Source: Paguma larvata (lineage: Eukaryota; Chordata; Mammalia; Carnivora; Viverridae). From it: a stretch of DNA of 64,000 bases. The notes below the pieces were generated by a model that saw only the letters and a list, made by a program, of their open reading frames with translations, made no database searches and was not told the DNA's origin. Shown here in pieces: positions 35,935 through 48,629 of the stretch. The stretch is from contig CM057836.1 in assembly GCA_030068075.1 (NCBI GenBank), positions 71,957,788 through 72,021,787 of the forward strand, in the 5' to 3' direction. How positions within the stretch are numbered: the stretch's first letter is position 1; every line of letters begins with the position of its first letter. Made by a program: the position numbers and the translations under genes.

Positions 35935-35940
35935 TTTAAT
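35935..35940 (-). terminator. EPAS1: EPAS1 distal poly(A) signal (ATTAAA)
   Basis: Minus strand reads TTATTAAAGTG: an ATTAAA variant poly(A) signal. Cleavage would fall 10-30 nt further along the minus strand, about 35,910-35,925. The resulting 3'UTR of about 2.1 kb is in line with the long EPAS1 3'UTR known in mammals. Cleavage site is inferred, not seen. Confidence 0.75.
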
Positions 35941-37517
35941 AAGATATCAGTGTCAAAATACATTTCTTTATAAAGTTAAGCTCCCCTATAGTAATAATGT
36001 TGTCAGTAGGAGTTTGACAATACAATAATGTTCATGAACTCGTTACGTTGACAGGTAAGGTTACTATGAAGCTTGGAATATTTTTTCAGAGTGTTTTAGT
36101 AAAACTGCAAGGGTAAAAATGCCCTTAATGCTGAGGCAACACACACAGGAAATCAAACACCAAACACCAGCGTTTCCACGTCAGTAACCCTTCAAGTTCT
36201 GCCCCTGCGCGTGGGGCAAAGCGGTGGCGCCAAAGTGGGATTTGATCAGTGCAGCGACCGGGTCATTTTTCTTAGAGATTTCTTTTGAAATTCAGTTTTT
36301 TGTTGTGTTTTTGGCAATCTGTCTATCCAGCTTTACCAAATTCTTCACCTGCTGTGCTTTGTGTGTGTGTGTTTCTAGAAACTTCCTTGTACCCAGGACA
36401 GAAAAGCTCCATGTGATTGGTATTTAAAAACCAAAAAGGTATCGTCCTTCTTACCCAGTGAGTTACAAAGTGCTCTGAGAACACTTGGTTTTCAGTGCTT
36501 CCTACCTAAATAAGTCACTTCAGGTGACAGACAGACCTTCGTGAAGGCCTGAGGCTGGGGGCCATCCGGGAAGTCTGCCTGCTGCTCCTCCTGATGGCAG
36601 GCTGAGGAAGGGGTGCGCGGCCGGTCAGGACCAGCTCTGCCCCCTTCTCACCCCCTCGCTCAGGCCAGCTCCATGTGCTCCGGGCTGGTAAGCTGGGAGG
36701 ACCAGGGCTGGATCACGACCCCATTTCTGAATCCTGTCTTTCATGAATTCCCACTGAAACAATCTCATGGTAATTCTGGAAATATCCAAATGTGCCATGG
36801 GAAAGACCTGTAGAGTCCCATAGCTCAGTGCACTTGAAGGGCTAGCAACAAAATCTGAAGAAAAATTAAAGCGTTTCCCCTCCCTTAGATCCGCCCCCCC
36901 CCCGCACCCCCACCCCGTGACATGCCATCAGACCCTCTTGGCAGCAATAATATACATACATACATACATACATAATACATATAGAACACGAGAAGACAGC
37001 TTGCAGCGCTCCCACACGTCACGCCTCCACGTCTTGGATTGTTTGTCACGCTCAGGGCATATCCCCAAAGCAAAAAGCCACCAGCAAGAGGCCTTGAGCG
37101 GTGCTAGTACGGGCCCGTGGGAGCTCTGTACAATCTGCAGTGTCCACAACACCAGGAGAGAGAAAATGGACGGCTTAAAGAAGATCTTAAAGTGATTTCA
37201 TGAGCAGGACTCCATGTCTAAGTTTTTTTAGATATTACAAAGTACCCATATATATGATAAACACTTAACCCAGATATAACTTTTCTTTAAAAAAAAAAAA
37301 AACAAAACCTCTGTTATAGTTTTGAATAATAATTACCAAACAAATCCACCGAGTGTGGGAGCAAAACCCTACCGAGGGCAAAGCCGCACTGTGCAACCTT
37401 CACGGATCGCCACACACGCTAGAGTTCGCCCTTCACGTTTCTTTTTTTTTTTTTCCCCAAAAGTTGCGTCAAAATTAGAGCCAAGAGTCAGCTTAAGAAA
37501 AGAAGGAGAGATGGAAA

Positions 37518-37523
37518 TTTATT
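37518..37523 (-). terminator. EPAS1: Possible proximal EPAS1 poly(A) signal (AATAAA)
   Basis: Minus strand reads TATAATAAATTTC about 515 nt after the stop codon. It is a perfect hexamer, but use is not shown by sequence alone. Confidence 0.4.
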
Positions 37524-38036
37524 ATACGGTGATTAGTTTTAAAAAAAGAAAGGAGAAGGGCTTTGAGAGGAAGAGGCCACGAACAGCAAGCTCGGAAAGC
37601 AAAATTATTTTCTCTTTGGCGACAGCAACGACAAACAGACCTTTTTAGTTCAATGAAGCCAAAGCTTTCCCTACAGGAGAACAAATGTACACAAAACTCG
37701 TTAGTATGGATATTGTGTGTGTGAGAGCGAGAGAGAGGGACCCGTGAATAATATAAATTAGAAGTAATCGAAGTCGGGGGAGGAAAAATCTTACAAAATT
37801 TAAGAACGTTCCATCGATAGAATAAAACAGCAGGAAAAAACTGTGTATCTTAAGAATATAGACGCTAAAGTGAGCATCTTTAGAAAAAGGCCACTACGTG
37901 GTGACATGGGCAAGTTCGCCAGGTAGGTACGTCTCGTAAAAAGTGTGTTGGTGTTAGAAATACCTAGCTGCAAAAATAGACGTCGAGAGTGAAGCTGGTG
38001 GGGGGGGGGGTGGCCTGCCCAGTGGAGCGCCCTGGC

Positions 38037-38721
<685 letters not shown>

Positions 38722-38883
38722 CTGAGCCCTTGGGCGCTGACGGCAGGCTGTACTCCTGGTACGGGGGGGCGTAGCACTGGGGGGGGAACCTACTCTTGCT
38801 GTTCTCCCCGGGGCTGATGGCAGCCGGCGGCAGGTGTCTCAGGGGCTGTCCTACGCCCCTCATGGGATGTTGGGTGAACTCAT
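38722..38883 (-). CDS. EPAS1: EPAS1 exon 15
   Basis: 162 bp with acceptor CTTTCAG and donor CAG|GTGAG. Encodes DEFTQHPMRG, then SPGENSKSRFPPQCYAPP and YSLPSAPKGSG. Links the NLS region to the CTAD. Compared with the human protein as I recall it, the proline-rich stretch after LRHLP is about four residues shorter. The exon 15 frame stays open into intron 15 almost to its end (see findings). Confidence 0.96.
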
Positions 38884-39109
38884 CTGAAAGAGCAATGCCG
38901 GCCAGTGAGGGTGGGGCCGGGGGAGGCTGCGAAGCCCCCAGCAGCCCCCTTCCCTCACAAACCGTGCTCGGCCCTAGAGCCACTCCTGGGGCAGCTGAGC
39001 CCGAGTGGAAAGGGGGGTTGGGTGTGTGGAAGGCAGGGCAGAGGAGCAGGTGGTGAGACAGCGGGGGCCCCCGAGTGGGCCCCCCAGAACCCCCGAGCCT
39101 GCTGCTCAC

Positions 39110-39227
39110 CGCCGGGGATGCTGGCACTCAGCAGCTTGTCGGGCATCAACGGGCAGTTCATGTGGGCCCGCAGGCTCTTCATCCTTTTCCACATCTGATG
39201 TGAAGTGCTGCTGCCTGCTGGGTCCCC
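39110..39227 (-). CDS. EPAS1: EPAS1 exon 14
   Basis: 118 bp with acceptor CTCCAG and donor GGCG|GTGAG. Encodes [19 protein letters not shown] then [16 protein letters not shown]. The basic WKRMK cluster belongs to the C-terminal nuclear-localisation region. Relative to human there appears to be one extra residue (RAHMNC against RGGSC). Confidence 0.95.
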
Positions 39228-39394
39228 CTGGAGCTAGAGGGGAGAAGGCCAGAGACCCGGTCCTCAAACTGGGGGTGCGGCGGGGTGCTCTCTCTGAAAG
39301 ACCACATCCCTCCCCGCCGCCCCTCACGGCCCCCTCTGCTCTCGGGCTGTCTCCACAGCCAGCGTCCCCGGGCCCCGCCAGGCAGATGGCTCAC

Positions 39395-39521
39395 CCCGCT
39401 CAGGTCTTGGAAGGCCTGTTCCTCATACTCCCGCTGTCGCTTCAGCTTCAGCTTGTTGGACAGGGCTACCATGGCCGGGCTCATCACGTCCGGGCCCTGG
39501 GGCCCAAAGCCCTTCGCAGAC
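39395..39521 (-). CDS. EPAS1: EPAS1 exon 13: nuclear-localisation region
   Basis: 127 bp with acceptor CGACAG and donor GGG|GTGAG. Encodes SAKGFGPQGPDVMSPAM then ALSNKLKLKRQREYEEQAF. KLKLKRQ is the basic half of the bipartite signal that brings HIF-2 alpha to the nucleus. The Arg codon before SAKGF is split across the exon 12/13 junction. Confidence 0.96.
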
Positions 39522-40210
39522 CTGTCGAGCCCAAGAGAGGGAGCTGTGAAGGAGGGGGGAGCCCCCCCCAACAGTGGACCGTGCTGGCTCTGAGACCCAA
39601 TGGGCAGGGGGCCTGAGCTGCGACGGCTCAGATCACCTGTCCCCCCCACCCTGCCGGCCACCGTCATCCTTGAGACCTCCATCTTCTGCCCTGTGTCCCC
39701 CCTGCACCGCGCCCCAGGGAGGCAGAACATGTGAGCCCCGGGAGCTAGAAGTCACATCCCAACCATGTGCCTCAGCCCAGGGAGCACGCCGCTGGTTGGC
39801 ACGGGGCTTGTGGGGGAGATTGAAAGGAGCCCAAAGATGTGGTGGGACCTTGGGAAGCCAAAGGCAGGGAGAATCAAGGGCATCTTTTTGCTTTCCTCAA
39901 TCAGGGTTCTAGAGAGAACTACGCAAACAGTCACTCAAATCATTCTTTGCACTCAGGCTCAGCTGACGAACCCTGGTCTGAAAGGGGAGAGAGTGGGGTT
40001 CAAGGTGCTCAACAGGCCCCTTCTCTTCAAGCTTGAGGCCTCACATACCTTGGGGTGATTCCCCTGAAGCATCCAGACTCTGAGTACAGAGAAGGCTGTG
40101 GCGGGGGAGAAGGCCAGGAGCCCTTCTGGGGCCCCAGAGATTACCGCCCCCCCCCCCCCCCCGACAGAAGGGAGTCACTACTGAGGCAGCCAAGGGTCTC
40201 TGCCCCTTAC
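39522..40210 (-). other. EPAS1: EPAS1 intron 12
   Basis: 689 bp, unique sequence apart from a 16-base homopolymer (G in the transcript) at 40,147-40,162, 48-63 nt from the exon 12 donor. Confidence 0.9.
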
Positions 40211-40701
40211 CTTTTCTTGAGCACGGAGAGATGGGGTGAGTTGATGGGGGGCCCCAATGGTGAGGGCCCCAAGGACTCCGTGTGCTGATCCACGACAGGC
40301 CACTTCGTGGGCCCAAAATGTAAGGGCGGGTCGGGGGGCCACTGTGTGCTGGATCTGCCTCCCATGGAGGAGAGAGGGGTGCTGGCTTGGCCACAGCACG
40401 GCGGCAGGGACACCTTACTCCCGCCGTCGAAGAAGATGGAGGACATGGGCCGGTGCTCGGGCTCTGTCTTCTTGCTTCCCAGCTGCTGCTGATACTTGTC
40501 CAGGAGGAAGGGGCTGTGCGTGGCCGTGGGGGCCAGCGGCTGGAAGATGTTGGTCATGGTGCTGAAGCAGTGCTGTGGGGTCGACTGGGGCTTCTCCTGC
40601 AGCAGCCTCTCCTCAGGGCAGATGGGACTGAGCTGGAAGTCTTCCCCGTCCATGGGGATGTAGGGGGCCAGGGTCTCCAAGTCCAGCTCACTGAAGTCCG
40701 T
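40211..40701 (-). CDS. EPAS1: EPAS1 exon 12: N-TAD and main oxygen-degron proline
   Basis: Largest coding exon here (491 bp, codons 519-681 plus two bases). Acceptor CCTCAG, donor AAAAG|GTAAG. Begins [20 protein letters not shown]: the LxxLAP motif whose Pro (531) is hydroxylated by PHD/EGLN enzymes. The hydroxyproline is read by the VHL ubiquitin ligase, which destroys the protein when oxygen is present. The surrounding N-terminal transactivation domain is intact ([15 protein letters not shown]). The rest is the less structured inhibitory region ending LSVLKKR. Residue 671 is Ile. Intronic G16 lies about 50 nt after the donor. Confidence 0.98.
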
Positions 40702-41561
40702 CTGAGGACAGAGCAGTGACAAAGGAGTGGTAAGGTTGGTGCCTCGAGAGCACCAGTCCAGCCCCTGCCTGCCCCTCACAGCCCTGCCCCTGTCCTCCAT
40801 CTCCCGTGCCACTTCCAGTGTCCCTCCCTTGCGTTAACACTGCCATTCCTGCCCAGCAAAAGGAAACTCAGGCTTGTCTACTCCGTGTCTCCCTGCACGT
40901 GATGCTAGCCTTTCCTGGGGTTCACCCCCTCTTCGGCCTGTGCCCCACGCTGGTGTCACTGCCTCCTCTCTGCAGTCTACCTGTCCAAACCCCACCTTCT
41001 CTCCTGTGGCCCTGGTAAGACTGCCCCCCTCCCCTGGCACCCAAGAGCCATCCCTGACTACCTATGCCCTGGCACCAGCCTAAGCACAAAGTGAGTTTTG
41101 CAGAATCGCGGGAGCTTGTGCGAGGCAGGGCCCAGACCGTGAGGTCTGTTAGAGTAGCTGGGACAGAGACCAAGGGGGTTTAACACCTCTTCTCGGGGCT
41201 AACTTTTCAAGAACACTGGCTCTTCTCTAAGAAGGACATTCCTGAAAAGTTGTGTGTAAATGAAACTTTGTCAGACACCTGTCATTGTTAAAGGCATTTC
41301 AAATAAAAGTTATTACAGAATCCTAATGAAGGTGTTGGTGAGGAGAGTAATTGTTCCTTATTGCTTATAAACATCTCACGAATTGGGATCTGCTCTTTAA
41401 ACAGAGCGGTTCTTTAAATAATGAGAGAGCTGGACTGGGCACGCAAAGCCGAGGGCAGAGGTGGGAGAAGGGCCCACGGCTGCCTCCCCTTCCCCTTCAG
41501 TACCCGGGCCTTGGCCTGGCGGTCTCCGCGGACGCCAGGTGCGCTGTCACGGTCTGCCTAC
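40702..41561 (-). other. EPAS1: EPAS1 intron 11
   Basis: 860 bp, no repeat or exon recognised. Overlapping open frames on both strands carry no known domain. Confidence 0.85.
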
Positions 41562-41672
41562 CTGGGTGCTGCCCTGGTCCTTTGCCTCCGTGTCGATGGT
41601 GAAGAGCTTCTCGATCACTTCGATCTTCAGGTCGTCATTCAGAGATGTGTAATAGTCTCCAGGGCTGCTGGG
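41562..41672 (-). CDS. EPAS1: EPAS1 exon 11
   Basis: 111 bp, exactly 37 codons (482-518). Encodes [20 protein letters not shown] then [17 protein letters not shown]. Part of the oxygen-dependent degradation domain just before the exon 12 hydroxylation motif. Acceptor CCCCAG, donor CAG|GTAGG. Confidence 0.96.
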
Positions 41673-42129
41673 CTGGGGGCCGGGAAGGAGGGTGACCAGG
41701 TCAAGAGTATGACACCGGGCTTCCCGGAAGTCCAAGGTGAAAGGAGAAATATATTTCTGGACGCACAGAACAAGTATGTGTAGAGGGACCAATCCTTACA
41801 AGAAGGCTGTGGCCGGGGGCTCTGGAAAGGGTACAGCTGTCTGCCTCGAGCAGGTCACTGCCCTGCACAGGGAATGAGCCGAGGGCTCTGGGCTGTGTGC
41901 AACTCAGCCCCTATCTTCAAGGAACTGTATTTAAATGGGGGAAGGGGGTAATGCAAGCAGATACTAATAGCAAACGGCTGGAACAGCCGGCAGGTGAGTG
42001 TCACCACCACCCCAGGGGACTCGGGATAACTCGAGGGGGATGCGGGCAGCTGTCTACTCCGCCATCCTGCCACGGCCAGGAAAAGCAGCCCACCCTTTCG
42101 GTGTCCTCACCCCAGGACGGGGTGCTCAC
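41673..42129 (-). other. EPAS1: EPAS1 intron 10
   Basis: 457 bp with canonical ends, nothing else recognised. Confidence 0.85.
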
Positions 42130-42323
42130 CGTGGAGCAGCTGCTGCTGCTGCTGGTGGCACTTGGGGTGGCGCTTCCGGAGGCAGCCGCTTGGGGCACGG
42201 TGAAGGCAGGCAGGCTCCCGGACTCGCTCTGGGTGCTGTGGCTCCTCAGCTCCCTGGACCACGGCTGGCTCGGGGGCAGGAGGGCACTGCTGTAGGCCGA
42301 GGACTTCTCGAAGTTCTGGCTCC
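42130..42323 (-). CDS. EPAS1: EPAS1 exon 10
   Basis: 194 bp with acceptor CCATAG and donor ACG|GTGAG. Encodes [20 protein letters not shown], then [16 protein letters not shown] and a Ser run (TSSSSSCST). Low-complexity part of the degradation domain between the two prolines. The serine run is encoded by AGC-type codons, seen on the + strand as a GCTGCT repeat. Confidence 0.96.
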
Positions 42324-42981
42324 CTATGGAGACAAGGGCCTGGCCGGTTACCCTCCACAACCCCTGGGCTCAACCCTGGGCCGAGAAAGCCCACAGGAAG
42401 CAGAGAGGGTCCTAGGAGGGTCTGAAGGTGTACCTGGGGCTCGGCCCTCCGTGCTCCGGGCCCTGGTCGCAGTGAGTCCCTCTGAAGGGAACACCCTCCC
42501 GGAGCATTTCATTTCCAGAGACAGCAGGTGCTAGCACCCGCTGCCCTGACAGGCGACTGGGAACGCCGTTGAGGGGGTTGTGAGAGGACAGTTGGACAAT
42601 CTGCCCTTCACAGTTTCTGAGGTTGCAATCCTCACGTGGCCTGCCGACAGCACTTCTAAAGGGGCCGAGACCGGGCAGGGTGAGCGCAGGGAGGTGCGGC
42701 TGGGGTGGGGGGGGAGGTGGGGGTCACAACCTGGGAGAGCGGGGCTTCCCGGGGACCCACGGAGGGTGCCTCCAGCATGGGAGGGGGACCAGGCCTGAAA
42801 ACTCTGCCTGGGGCCCTAGGACACGCCTCCCACTGGACAGGCAAACATTTTTGGGGCTCAGCAGTCTGGCCACATTCGCAAGACGGGGGAAGGGGCAGGG
42901 GTTGAGGAAAAGCTGCAGCCAGGGGAGCCCGCCACTGTCGGAGAGGGTTCCGTGGGCCCCCGTCGGCTAAGAGGCACCCAC
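42324..42981 (-). other. EPAS1: EPAS1 intron 9
   Basis: 658 bp, GC-rich, C-rich in the transcript around 42,700-42,730. The exon 9 frame stays open for roughly the first 320 nt. Confidence 0.85.
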
Positions 42982-43196
42982 CGAAATCCAGGGAGATGAT
43001 GGCATCCCCTGCGGTGGGGGCCAGCTGGGCCAGCTCCTCCGGCTCCTCCTTCAGCTTGGTGAACAGGTAGTTACTCTGCTCGGACACGGCCACCTCGCTG
43101 CTGTCTTCGAAGATGCCGTTCATGGCCATCAGGTGCGGCTTGAACAGGGATTCCGTCTGGTCCATGGAGAACACCACGTCGTTCTTCTCGATCTCG
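42982..43196 (-). CDS. EPAS1: EPAS1 exon 9: first oxygen-degron proline
   Basis: 215 bp with acceptor CATCAG and donor TTTCG|GTGGGT. Encodes [18 protein letters not shown] (end of PAC), then [24 protein letters not shown] carries Pro405, the second PHD/EGLN target. Compared with human, the segment [11 protein letters not shown] differs at several sites without a length change. Confidence 0.97.
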
Positions 43197-44385
<1,189 letters not shown>

Positions 44386-44639
44386 TCATTTAACATTTGT
44401 TTACCGTATGAGAGCACTGGGAAGGCGCCCCGCATTCCCCAGTCGGAATTCCTCGTCTGCTCCCATTAAAAAGGAATCAGTAAATCTCTTTAAAATCTAA
44501 TGTTAGAATTTCTGGTAGTTTTCTGACCTGGACACATACATTTTCTTTCCTTGGGAATTCCTTCCTCAGAATCCTAACTCAGAACGCCTCAAATCACAGA
44601 GAACTGGAAGCTGCACAGTGAAAGCGTTAGAAAATCTTG

Positions 44640-44800
44640 CCAGCATGGGGACTTTGGAGGAAGAACAATCCCCCTTAGTTCTGGTTTCCTCCTCTGCAAA
44701 GTGAGGTATTGATAATAGTAATGATGATAATAATCATGATTAGCGACCCGGTGTACCACAGCTATTCATACAGAACACTATATCTGCCTGTCTGGCTGTC
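44640..44800 (+). repeat. MIR SINE fragment
   Basis: Sense MIR words GGTTTCCTCCTCTGCAAAGTG and GTATTGATAATAGTAATGAT. Ends uncertain. Confidence 0.6.
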
Positions 44801-45349
44801 AGGTGCCGAAGTGTTGACTGACTATCCTGGACAGTGGCTGCAGAGGAAGAGCTACCTCTTCCCCGGTCTGTAGGTAACGTCGTGGGCCGCCTCCCCACTC
44901 ACCACCCCCGTGTGGTGGAGGAGGCAGTGTGGTTCATGCTGACACCACTTGCGGTCTTCTGCATTAATGTTTTCCTGGGCACATTCGCCCTCGTCAAACA
45001 CTGAACAAGCACCACCTCCAGGGTGCAGGAAATACTAACTTAGGTGTGTGTGGTGCTTGGCAGTGTTCAAACCCATCTCGAGACGAATGCACTGCTGCAA
45101 AGCAATTAGAACTGCCCAGCACGTAAGTCGTCAACGAGCATTAGTGTCATCATCAGCTCATGCGACACACGGTCACACCATGAGGTGTCTACCGTGATTC
45201 CTGTTTTACGTCTGAAGAAACGGAGGCTTCGAGTGACTTACTGAAAGGTCCCCTCCGTGGAAACAGTAGACAGGATTACAGCCCAAATGAAAGACTCCTA
45301 ATCTAAGCTTTGGTGGTTCGGTTTTCATTTTTAAAATCAAGCAGGTTTC

Positions 45350-45930
45350 ATTTACCTTCAACAGAAAATGCACCTGCTTTAAGCAGGCAGTTCAGTGAGT
45401 CTGGACTAACGGACACACTCTTGCAACTGTCACCCAGCCATCAGAGGTAAACGACCTTCCCATCACCACTCCCCCACCAAATTCCTTATGCCTCCTGATG
45501 GTTAGTCCCGTCGCCGCCCCGGCCCCAGGCTCCCCCTGATCTGTTTTCTGTCACTGCGTGTTGCTCTTCTCTCCATGTGCATGTGAGTGGAACCATACAA
45601 GAGTGTGCACTCATTTGTGTCTGGCTTCTCTCCAGATTCCGCATGGTGCTGCAGGTACTCAGGGTTTGTTCCTTTGTATAGCTGAGTAGTATTCCATTGT
45701 ATGGAGGTACCACAATTGGTTTATCCATTCACCTGTAGATGGATGTGTAAGTTGTTTTCAGTTCTTTGCTTATTACGAATAAAGCGGCTATAAACATTTG
45801 TGTACAGAACTTTGTATGGACATATCCTGGGGGTGCAGCCAGGAGCGCAACCACCAGATCACACGGTAAGTACATACTTCCTTTATAAGAAGCGGCCACG
45901 TTACTCTCCGAAGTGGCGTATCACCCTCGT
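45350..45930 (-). mobile_element. Old L1 3' fragment in EPAS1 intron 7
   Basis: + strand text GTATTCCATTGTATGGAGG, TTATCCATTCACCTGTAGATG and CGGCTATAAACATTTGTGTAC is reversed L1 3' sequence, so the L1 is in the same orientation as EPAS1. Diverged, no intact frame. Confidence 0.75.
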
Positions 45931-46099
45931 CTGATCTTTTTAACAAAATCCTGGGCCGCAGAGAGGATAGATATCGTCTCCTTTTAACAGGAATCAACTA
46001 AGGCCGGAGGATGGTGACCTGCAGGATGACAGTGACACCAGCACTCCCAGGGCCGTGCTCTCTTACTACACCCCCCACGCCACCCTTCGCCGGGGAGAC

Positions 46100-46760
46100 T
46101 TGCTGTTGCCGTGGCCCTAAATCATCAGGGACTCCTTGGCCGGCCAAAGAAATCACTTCCTCCCTGATGTCCCTTTATGTGCCCCGCTGAGGCTCCCTTG
46201 CTGCAAAGAAACAATTCTTGCACAATTTCAAGTGCCTCGAGTTAACTTATTTAGATGGATCTTAATGCAGACAAAGTTCAGGGCTCTTATTCTTTTTGAT
46301 TAAACAGTACAGTGAGCAAAGGTCTTAACTGCATTTCTAGTGATTGCAGGCGAGGGCCTGCTCTGTCAGTAGAATATAATTACGCCTGCTTTCTAACCAT
46401 CTGCTCATTAATGCCAGCCTTGGTGAGGGGCCTGCTCCTTGCTAGATAGGCCTTTTATGGCCTTTAATCTTGTTTCCCTAAGAGCACATAATGTCCTCAC
46501 ACAACAAAGAGAAACCGCCCCTCCCCAGCTCTCCCCACCCTTACCGCGAGAGTTACAGTGTATAAATTACTAATCCATTTGGAAATGATGGCTTTCAATT
46601 ATCTAAATCTGGTTTGGGGACAAGCTTCCCCAGTAATTTCATCGGTAAACTTTCACAGGCTAAAACACACATACATGCAGAAACTCAGGATGCTGGTGTA
46701 TAAACCTGGAGCAGCCTCAAAGTCGGGCCTTCAGTGATTCCACAGTATTGGCGTGAGTCT
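46100..46760. promoter_or_regulatory. Repeat-free block, candidate intronic regulatory element
   Basis: About 660 bp without recognisable repeats in EPAS1 intron 7. AT-rich and dense in homeobox/GATA-like words (CATTAATG, CTTTTATGGCC, GATGGCTTTCAATTATCTAAA, AATTACTAATCC). Compositionally it resembles conserved non-coding DNA, but conservation cannot be seen from one sequence. Confidence 0.25.
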
Positions 46761-46789
46761 GTGCTACAACTTTATTTGCACAAACCCAG

Positions 46790-46798
46790 CGACACACG

Positions 46799-46846
<48 letters not shown>

Positions 46847-46848
46847 GA
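46790..46848. repeat. (CA)n(GA)n microsatellite
   Basis: Compound repeat, about 25 nt of CA then 26 nt of GA, in EPAS1 intron 7. Confidence 0.92.
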
Positions 46849-48389
46849 TACTTCTGTTTTAGCTGGCATTAACCCGATTTCCAACCCACGCGGATTTCCC
46901 TTTGCTGGCTTTGGGTTTGCTGGCTGGGTACACAGCCTCTGAGCTCAGAGCAGCTTTACTTGGCTCCATCAGGGAAGAAGGGAGCCTGTGATTTCGATCT
47001 GGGTCGTGAATGACCTTTAAGTGTGCCTAATGCTTAAATATACAGATTCAATAAAAAGCACCGTATTTTCCCTGGAGTTAGCAGGAAACTGATATGACAA
47101 ATTTTTACCCCAGCTCTGTTTTAAAGATCCAAGATTTTCTCAGAAGAAAGACAAACTCCTTTTCATATGCCTTGCGAGAATCTTCCCTTTGATAGTAGCT
47201 ACCTCCACTTTCCCCTCCCAGAAGACGAAGTACAATACTGGCCTCCAGGAATTTCCAGAGACTTTTAGTGCTCTCCCCTGCTTTGACTTCACCCTTGGCT
47301 CAGAAAAAAAAGCTGGACTTTTCCCCAATTTTACATCTAAAGGAGGAAAGGCCCAAAAAGCCAGGCCCTGGGGAATCGGTATGTCAGCTGGGCCAGGGGC
47401 CAGGTCCCTGAGTCACATTGTTGGGATGACTTTGGGAGCAAGAACCGCCATGAAGAGCAGATTCTTCTTCCAGCACAGAAGAGCGTGGGGAATCCCGCCA
47501 CGAAGGCTGGAACCCTGTCCTACGATTTCAAAGTGGCGGCAGACTAGGGCTGGGTCACATCCACGGGCACCCGGGAGAACCTTCACCCCCCTCATCCATC
47601 TCTGGGTCCCTGAGTGGGACTGAATCTAGGTCGGTTGGGCTTTTTCTTTTTTTTTTTTTTGCCAGAGAGGAGAGTGAGAAACTTCTCTGAGCTATCCTAA
47701 GGGGTCCTGCTGTCAGCTCAAACCCCAGAGCCATGAGGAATAAGCAGAGAGACCAATTAGAAAGAGAAGCTCTCACTCCATAGGAGAATATTAACTGTGC
47801 TCGCATACAGTTTACAGGGGTTGCTAATCCGTTAGCTGCTCTGACCTCAGCTGTCCTAACCTTAGGGCAGACCATGGACTTAAGAACAACGGACACACAG
47901 CAGCACCGCCATTTCTTCACTGCCACCCGAAGCCACAGCCAATCCTGGTGGCCCAAGAGCAGCAGGGCCGCCGGGGAATCTTGGTAGACTTACCGTACCC
48001 ATTTTTAATCCTCCTATAATCCTCCCAGCACCCTGGTCCGCACCACTGTTGCCACTTATTTTGAACCATTCTTTTCCAAATACGTATTTCGCCCTTGGGT
48101 TTATCGTTTACTTGGTGCCCGCATTTTACCAAACACTGTGCTAGATACTGAGGCTAAAGATAAGAACCACTTGCTCCCACAGAGCCCACAACCCTCTTTT
48201 TCCCTCAGAAACAAGATCCTGTACATTGGGGAGCAACTCTATAAATTTCTATGTCCCCCAGTGGGCCAAATAGAGGCTTATAGACCCAGAGTCCTTGCGT
48301 GTTGACGGGCTGCATGGACTTTAGGAAGTTGTCTTGGGTCACCTGCAAAAAGGACGTCTGAATTGGAAAAATGGCTAAGTGAGTGCCTT

Positions 48390-48550
48390 AGACTTGCCCT
48401 GTCCCAGATGATAGCTACTAGCCAGGGGTAGTTATTTAAATTTAATTAAATTTTCAAAAAATTCAGTTCCTCAGGCACACCTGACGTTTCATGTGGACTA
48501 TGCAGCTATAGGACAGTTCCAGTGCAGAAAGTTCTGTTGGACAGTCCTGT
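48390..48550. mobile_element. hAT-type non-autonomous DNA transposon remnant
   Basis: Ends look like inverted copies: GCCCTGTCCCAGATGATAG at left and AAAGTTCTGTTGGACAGTCC at right. ATTTAAATTTAATTAAATTT and TTCAGTTCCTCAGGCACACC lie between, a pattern known from old MER3/MER58-like Charlie MITEs. Family not certain. Confidence 0.5.
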
Positions 48551-48629
48551 TCCCGAATCTCTTTTATAATTCAGGTTTTCTTTCAAGGGGCAAAGCATAG
48601 TGTCCGTAAGCTATCACTGGTATGCCTGG

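Larger units (their letters stand above)
35915..38036 (-). other. EPAS1: EPAS1 3' untranslated region
   Basis: Follows the stop codon directly with no further splice needed. About 2.1 kb, AT-rich compared with the coding exons. It holds a (TACA)n run (36,951-36,985), a C-rich tract on the + strand (36,892-36,916), a T tract at 37,440-37,454 (poly-A in the transcript) and a G10-13 run near 38,001-38,011. A canonical AATAAA (minus strand) lies at 37,518-37,523 and could give a shorter UTR of about 530 nt. Confidence 0.85.

Noticed and set aside
39005..39616. 203-codon + strand open frame opposite EPAS1 exons 13-14
   Set aside because: Antisense shadow of GC-rich coding exons, with no recognisable domain.
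40207..40812. Intronless 201-codon EPAS1-like ORF, suggesting a retrogene
   Set aside because: It is exon 12 plus a stretch of intron 11. The acceptor CCTCAG and donor GTAAG are both present, and neighbouring exons are in order.
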